Source of the DNA: Pasteurellaceae bacterium Orientalotternb1
GTDB lineage: Bacteria > Pseudomonadota > Gammaproteobacteria > Enterobacterales > Pasteurellaceae
Reading direction: 5' to 3'
Assembly: GCA_011455275.1 (NCBI GenBank)
Contig: CP015028.1
Coordinates: 2,144,911-2,208,910, forward strand
DNA: 64,000 bases
In this document: positions 59,656 through 64,000 of the stretch, piece after piece
Layout: every line of letters begins with the position of its first letter
How positions within the stretch are numbered: the stretch's first letter is position 1
Position numbers and translations under genes: made by a program
The notes under the pieces: model-generated
What the model was told of the DNA's origin: nothing
The model's input: the letters and a program-made list of their open reading frames with translations, nothing else
Database searches by the model: none

Positions 59656-62121
59656 TTAAAACTCATAGAAACTCATTTTGCCAACTTCATCGACAGATAG
59701 TCCATATTCATCACTGTAATAACGTTCTTCTATATAATAAATGCCTGTATCGGCAATTGGGATCAACGCTTTCTCTTTTTCAAGTTTTTCCCAAATATTT
59801 GGAAATACATTCACACTATAACGTTGGGCTTGGGATAATGTTTGGTAGAAAATTTGTGGATTGTATTCACCACAAAGTATTGAAATCAGATTTTTTCCTT
59901 CTCCATAAGGCACAATAACCGCTTTCGTTGGAGCATCAATTGCTTGGAATACTTTGCCTGCACTTTTAAACGATTGGCACAAGAGTGGCATTTTCCCATT
60001 ATGCCGCTGTTTGCCCACATTGAGCGGATTATCACTTAGCCAATCAAGTAAACTTCCAGAAGTGCTATTAGGGATTGGATAAACCATTTCATCGCTACGC
60101 TGATAGAAATAATATTGAAAATATTGTTTCATCGCCTGTGGCTGTAAAATATCTTGATTTGCAAATTCTTCGAACAATCTGACCGCTTGTATCTGCCCCT
60201 GCCGAATATCTGGCAACATCGCTAAAGGCTCATTTTTTAAATTCACCACCCAAACAGTACCTTTATCGCTATTTTCACCGTGCCGGTTACAACGCCCAGC
60301 CGCCTGTGCAATGCTGTCTAAACCCGCTAATGCCCTTATTACACAAGCCATTGAAATATCGACGCCCGCTTCAATTAATTGAGTGCTAATACAAATCACG
60401 GGCAATTTTTGTTTTAAACGTTGCTTAATCGTTTCAAATAGGGCTTTTCGATGTGCGGGACATTGATTGGTACTTAAATGAAAAAGAGCTTCTTTAGGTA
60501 GATTTTTTTGCTGACAATATTGGTAAAGCTGCTGTGCCCATTTTTTAGTGTTCACAATAAATAAACAGCTAGAAAATTGTTTTGCTTGTGCGAGTAAAAA
60601 TTCACCCGCATCTTCAACTGACCAGCCACCCGATTTTGGGTTAAATTGGATATTTACACGAGAAAGACCTGTAAATAATTCATTTACTTTTGGAAGATCA
60701 CCCATAATTTCTGAATTAGGGGAAAGCTTGAGCAGACCTCTGTTCTGGGCTTGTGTTCGCTTAAATGAAGGAAACAAATCCAAGCTATTTTCCCCCAGTA
60801 ACGGCTGAGTAGCTGTACATAAAATTGCACTACTGCCGCCATACTGAGTCAGCCAATTTAACGTATTGCAAAATAAATGCACACATTTCACTGGTAGGGT
60901 TTGGATTTCATCAAAAATCAAAATACTGTTTGTCATCGGATGAATATGGCGAGCACCACGGGTTCCACTACCAAACCACGCATCTAAGAACTGCACCATA
61001 GTGGTAAATACAATAGGTTTATCCCAATTTTCAGATAACAATTTATTTTGCCACGTCTGTTTTTCAGGATTTAGATTAGAATGATGTTCCAATACCCATT
61101 CTTCGCCTAAAATCTTACGCACGCTCTCTGCATTCTGATCAATAATGGATGTATAAGGAATAATATAAATAATACGATCAAGATTGTGTTTTTGGGCATG
61201 ATGTAAAGCATAACGTAAACTTGCCAGTGTTTTACCTCCTCCCGTTGGAACGGTCAGACTATAAATACCTTGCTGATCTGTTGAACGCGAGAGACAAGTT
61301 TGAGAAATTTTCTGGCGGGTTCGGTCTATGGAATATTGAATAGGAAGCTGGCTAAGATATTGTTCAAGAGAATCGATAGCAATTTGCCAATTTGGCTTTT
61401 TATCTAACTGCCTTAAAGATTTTTGATGCTGATGTTCAAAATCCGCACTATTAATTCTGTCGGCATCGATTAAACAGCTAAATAAAAAGCGAGTGAAACA
61501 GCCAAGATAGAACATTTTTCCTTTTAGGCTAATATCTGAGCGTTGAAGCATTAGTCGAATCGGCTCAAAAAGCTGTATAATGAGTGTGTCATTAACAATA
61601 GATTCTACTTTTGCTAGTAGCTGTTTATCTGCATTCTCTAAGCAATTTTTTAGATGAGTGAGTTCGTCTACTTTAGTTAAACGTTTAGATAAAGTGGTAT
61701 TTCCATCAGGACTTAAACAATCAATTAAACCTGCACCGTGATGGGAGGCAATGCACAATCCTAGTATCTGTCCACAAAATCTACCAACTTCAATGTCTGC
61801 TTTATATTCCGAATCACTTAGTCGAATATAAACCCACTGTGCTCCAGCTGTAGAGTGATCGACTTTCTCTCCGTGATTGTTAGTCGTTTCTTCATCATCC
61901 AAGTCAAAATTAATCACCCCAGTAGCAGCTGAAATCATTGATAAGAATTTGTCTGAAAACTTACCAAAATCGTGCATAAGCCCCATTGATTCACCACATA
62001 GGTCAAAACCAATTTTGGCGGCTAATCTTTTGGCAATTTCTGCGGTCTCAAAAAGATGGGCTTCAACCGATTGGATTTCACCATCTGATTTACGAACGTG
62101 GGCTATATATTTGGAAGACAT
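59656..62121 (-). CDS. cas3: Cas3 helicase-nuclease
   Basis: The 821-residue protein has an N-terminal HD nuclease (HLFETAEIAKRLA, LMHDFGKFSDKF, then SHHGAGL) and an SF2 helicase (Walker A VPTGGGKTLASLRYALHH; DEIQTLP as DExH-like box; STQLIEAGVDI and AQAAGRCNRHGE as motifs V/VI). It degrades target DNA once Cascade has bound. First gene of the operon; intact but without a working Cas8c it would have no loading platform. Confidence 0.95.
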   Translation of the reverse strand: MSSKYIAHVRKSDGEIQSVEAHLFETAEIAKRLAAKIGFDLCGESMGLMHDFGKFSDKFLSMISAATGVINFDLDDEETTNNHGEKVDHSTAGAQWVYIRLSDSEYKADIEVGRFCGQILGLCIASHHGAGLIDCLSPDGNTTLSKRLTKVDELTHLKNCLENADKQLLAKVESIVNDTLIIQLFEPIRLMLQRSDISLKGKMFYLGCFTRFLFSCLIDADRINSADFEHQHQKSLRQLDKKPNWQIAIDSLEQYLSQLPIQYSIDRTRQKISQTCLSRSTDQQGIYSLTVPTGGGKTLASLRYALHHAQKHNLDRIIYIIPYTSIIDQNAESVRKILGEEWVLEHHSNLNPEKQTWQNKLLSENWDKPIVFTTMVQFLDAWFGSGTRGARHIHPMTNSILIFDEIQTLPVKCVHLFCNTLNWLTQYGGSSAILCTATQPLLGENSLDLFPSFKRTQAQNRGLLKLSPNSEIMGDLPKVNELFTGLSRVNIQFNPKSGGWSVEDAGEFLLAQAKQFSSCLFIVNTKKWAQQLYQYCQQKNLPKEALFHLSTNQCPAHRKALFETIKQRLKQKLPVICISTQLIEAGVDISMACVIRALAGLDSIAQAAGRCNRHGENSDKGTVWVVNLKNEPLAMLPDIRQGQIQAVRLFEEFANQDILQPQAMKQYFQYYFYQRSDEMVYPIPNSTSGSLLDWLSDNPLNVGKQRHNGKMPLLCQSFKSAGKVFQAIDAPTKAVIVPYGEGKNLISILCGEYNPQIFYQTLSQAQRYSVNVFPNIWEKLEKEKALIPIADTGIYYIEERYYSDEYGLSVDEVGKMSFYEF

Positions 62122-62290
62122 AACAAAAGTTCCATTAAACTTAGTCTCTTGTTACAACTAAAAGACACACTCAAAAGCTGACAAAGCTTACAATGAACTT
62201 ATAGTGATGTCTATAACATATGTAATTAAGTAAGCTTCACATACAACAAGCGGTCAGTTTCTCGAAATATTTTGCAAAAAGATAGGATAA
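62122..62290 (-). promoter_or_regulatory. Upstream region of the cas operon
   Basis: AT-rich 170 bp before cas3 including an uptake sequence with its tail (62250-62278). The cas promoter should lie here; I cannot pinpoint it. Confidence 0.4.
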
Positions 62291-62326
62291 AAAAATACAG
62301 AAAGCTTTTAGGCTTTCTGTATTTTT
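62291..62326 (-). terminator. Terminator after tadG-like gene
   Basis: AAAAATACAGAAAGC (62291-62305) pairs with GCTTTCTGTATTTTT (62312-62326) around a 6-nt loop: a 15-bp stem with A/T runs on both sides. Confidence 0.9.
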
Positions 62327-62329
62327 ATT

Positions 62330-64000
62330 TTAGCGGTTTAAACTATGACCAACTTCTTCTGTTGTAAATGCCTTTTTAAAAGACTCTAGCAACTGTTGTT
62401 CACTTTTAGCAACAAAATAATTGCTATCACCAACACATTTTTTCCAAGACGTCTCATTTGTATGATCTGGTTCATATCCAAACGCAATAAATGCAAGTTT
62501 TGTTGGATATTGTATATGTTGTGCATCTTGTAAACTATCGATGCGTGTACGAATGACATCACACACTCCTTTATCAATAAATTTACCCGTTAAATCACGA
62601 AACAACTTTTCTTCTTTTTTTTGCTGATCATTAGTACGATTTTTATATATATTATCACCAAGGGATTGATCCTTACCATCCGATAAGATAACAATAGTAC
62701 GCTGGGTATTGCCGTTTGCCTCACTCACAGAACGATGTTTCGCTTTATCCATCATCAAGTTTACCCCAACAAAAAGCCCTGAAGTGACAAGCGTTGCACC
62801 TTCGGGTTCAATATTCCTAACAAATGTTGAAAAGTCAGCCTGTTGAGACTTATCAAACCAATAACTTGCCCCTGGAGTATATTTTCTTTGATTTTTATTC
62901 AATCCTACACAGGTCGCATAGTTATATCGGTTCTCATCAATTCGCTGAATAGGAAAAATCACCGAATAATGACGAAGAGAGCCATCAAATTGCTTGATTT
63001 GTTCAATCGTTTTATCAATATCCACATTCGGAGCAAAAGCAATATTTGTTCTCCACCAATCACCAGATGGCACGCTTTCAGTCAAATATTTGATTAAATT
63101 ATGCTGCTGATCGTATACTGATACTTGCCTTGTCTTAAATTGATACGGTAAAACACAATTATTTTGCATCTCATTTAATTTCACATTACGCTCTATTATC
63201 GCCTCTTTAGTATCTGGGTTAAGCCCAAGAGCTTGAAGATTAAAATTGCCCGTAATGCTCGGGTGCTTTGCACCTAGAGAAAATGCAGTAAATCCAATCC
63301 GATTCAAGGTATCCGGTTCTTTAAACAAATAATTAGCCGTTAAATTATCCAATACCGCTTTGAGTACATTACTCTTACTGTCCTCTGTATGAGGACGCCC
63401 ATTACCATTAGGATCGTCAATACGATATGCCATTGAACCAGAAAAATCCGCAACAATCATCACATCTAAAGGTGGTGCTGATTTAATTTTCTCAGCAACC
63501 GCGATCGTAGAAATAGAAAAATCACTGCTGCTTGAATTAGCGGAATTAGAAAATGTAAGTGGAAGCAATGCTTCTCTTACTACAGTACCTGAAACATGGC
63601 ATTTAATAGCCTCACTATTAGAACCCTGTAAGCTTTGCTTACAGCTAATGTCATTAGGCGTCCAAGATTTTATATGTGGCATATAAGCGTTAACATAACT
63701 TTCAACAAGCTCTTTATCTCGCTGATTACGCAGATTTTGACTAAATGAATCATGCTTTCCAGTTGGATCGTTAATTTGGTACTTATCCTTTCTATAAGTA
63801 TTATTTTCTGAAGTAACAGCAAGACTAGCTTGTTCCAAACTATCAGATAAACGAGCCTGATCTAAAATGACACCAGAACCATCAACAGCAAAGGCTATAA
63901 TGGCAAGTAAAGTTACCCCCATTCCAGCCATCAGAATACTGTACACACCTTCCTCTTGCTTAATAAAACGATTAAGATTTTGAGAAAGTTTACTTTGTTT
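62330..64000 (-). CDS. tadG: TadG-like pilus assembly protein, N-terminus outside window
   Basis: The frame remains open to the window end, so the visible GTG at 63946 is not taken as the start. An N-terminal membrane segment (EEGVYSILMAGMGVTLLAIIAFAVDGSG) with the pseudopilin-like Glu is followed by a von Willebrand A domain: PPLDVMIVADFSGSMAYR (DxSxS metal site), later TIVILSDGKDQS. This is the TadG plan, the last gene of the Flp/Tad pilus cluster in Pasteurellaceae. The rest of that cluster would lie to the right. Confidence 0.85.
   Translation of the reverse strand, partial: KQSKLSQNLNRFIKQEEGVYSILMAGMGVTLLAIIAFAVDGSGVILDQARLSDSLEQASLAVTSENNTYRKDKYQINDPTGKHDSFSQNLRNQRDKELVESYVNAYMPHIKSWTPNDISCKQSLQGSNSEAIKCHVSGTVVREALLPLTFSNSANSSSSDFSISTIAVAEKIKSAPPLDVMIVADFSGSMAYRIDDPNGNGRPHTEDSKSNVLKAVLDNLTANYLFKEPDTLNRIGFTAFSLGAKHPSITGNFNLQALGLNPDTKEAIIERNVKLNEMQNNCVLPYQFKTRQVSVYDQQHNLIKYLTESVPSGDWWRTNIAFAPNVDIDKTIEQIKQFDGSLRHYSVIFPIQRIDENRYNYATCVGLNKNQRKYTPGASYWFDKSQQADFSTFVRNIEPEGATLVTSGLFVGVNLMMDKAKHRSVSEANGNTQRTIVILSDGKDQSLGDNIYKNRTNDQQKKEEKLFRDLTGKFIDKGVCDVIRTRIDSLQDAQHIQYPTKLAFIAFGYEPDHTNETSWKKCVGDSNYFVAKSEQQLLESFKKAFTTEEVGHSLNR

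Overview
The window is chromosomal DNA of a Pasteurellaceae bacterium carrying a complete Mu-like (B3-type) transposable prophage. The host group is suggested by many copies of the uptake-signal core ACAAGCGGT, often followed by a TTTTGCAAA block. This is the variant of the Actinobacillus pleuropneumoniae / Mannheimia / Bibersteinia branch rather than the H. influenzae form. Gene order (prmC-sirB1-kdsA, zapA-ssrS-fau, hinT-ycfL-thiK, a tad-type pilus gene) agrees. I cannot name the species from sequence alone.

Layout. 1-10.9 kb: host housekeeping genes. These are the end of a PIN-like protein gene, kdsA, sirB1, an ASCH-PrmC fusion, a DUF4143 ATPase, ygfB, zapA, 6S RNA, fau, a membrane methyltransferase, hinT, a YcfL-type lipoprotein, a thiamine-kinase-like gene and tyrS. 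10.9-17.7 kb and 58.8-62.1 kb: a type I-C CRISPR-Cas locus transcribed leftward in the order cas3-cas5-cas8c-cas7-cas4-(DUF1643)-cas1-cas2-leader-array. The array has 17 good 32-bp repeats plus two decayed ones at the trailer end. 17,748-58,758: the prophage. 62.3-64 kb: a TadG-like pilus gene running off the end.

The prophage sits inside cas8c. Removing 17,748-58,758 and one copy of the 6-bp target duplication TTCGGC rejoins an uninterrupted 682-codon cas8c. The phage termini are 44-bp imperfect inverted repeats with matching motifs at the same offsets (TAAA-CC at 1-7, ATAAC at 15-19, AGATAAATG at 36-44). The lysogen should therefore lack Cascade-based interference. The cas7-cas4-cas1-cas2 genes and the array are cut off from the cas3 promoter, and a strong terminator follows the phage mor gene.

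Phage organisation: a leftward early block (Ner-like protein, small proteins, MuA-like DDE transposase, MuB-like ATPase, DUF3164, gp16/GemA, Mor); a divergent rightward repressor; an accessory (moron) block at 26.8-30.0 kb; lysis genes (holin, transglycosylase, Rz/Rz1); packaging and head genes; then a long-tailed (siphovirus-like) tail module with a -1 programmed frameshift. The right end holds two tandem cassettes, each a com gene plus a DNA methyltransferase gene. They replace the com-mom region of Mu.

The most striking unexplained feature lies at 37.2-37.5 kb, immediately behind a MuF head protein that carries a PBECR2 nuclease-type toxin domain. Three tandem non-coding elements each fold into two stems whose loops are complementary over 6 nt. 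The loop pairs co-vary between copies (CCGCCA/TGGCGG, CCGACA/TGTCGG, CTGCCA/TGGCAG), which argues strongly for a selected RNA kissing-loop structure. A second structured RNA leader precedes the phage antirepressor gene at 38.4-38.5 kb.
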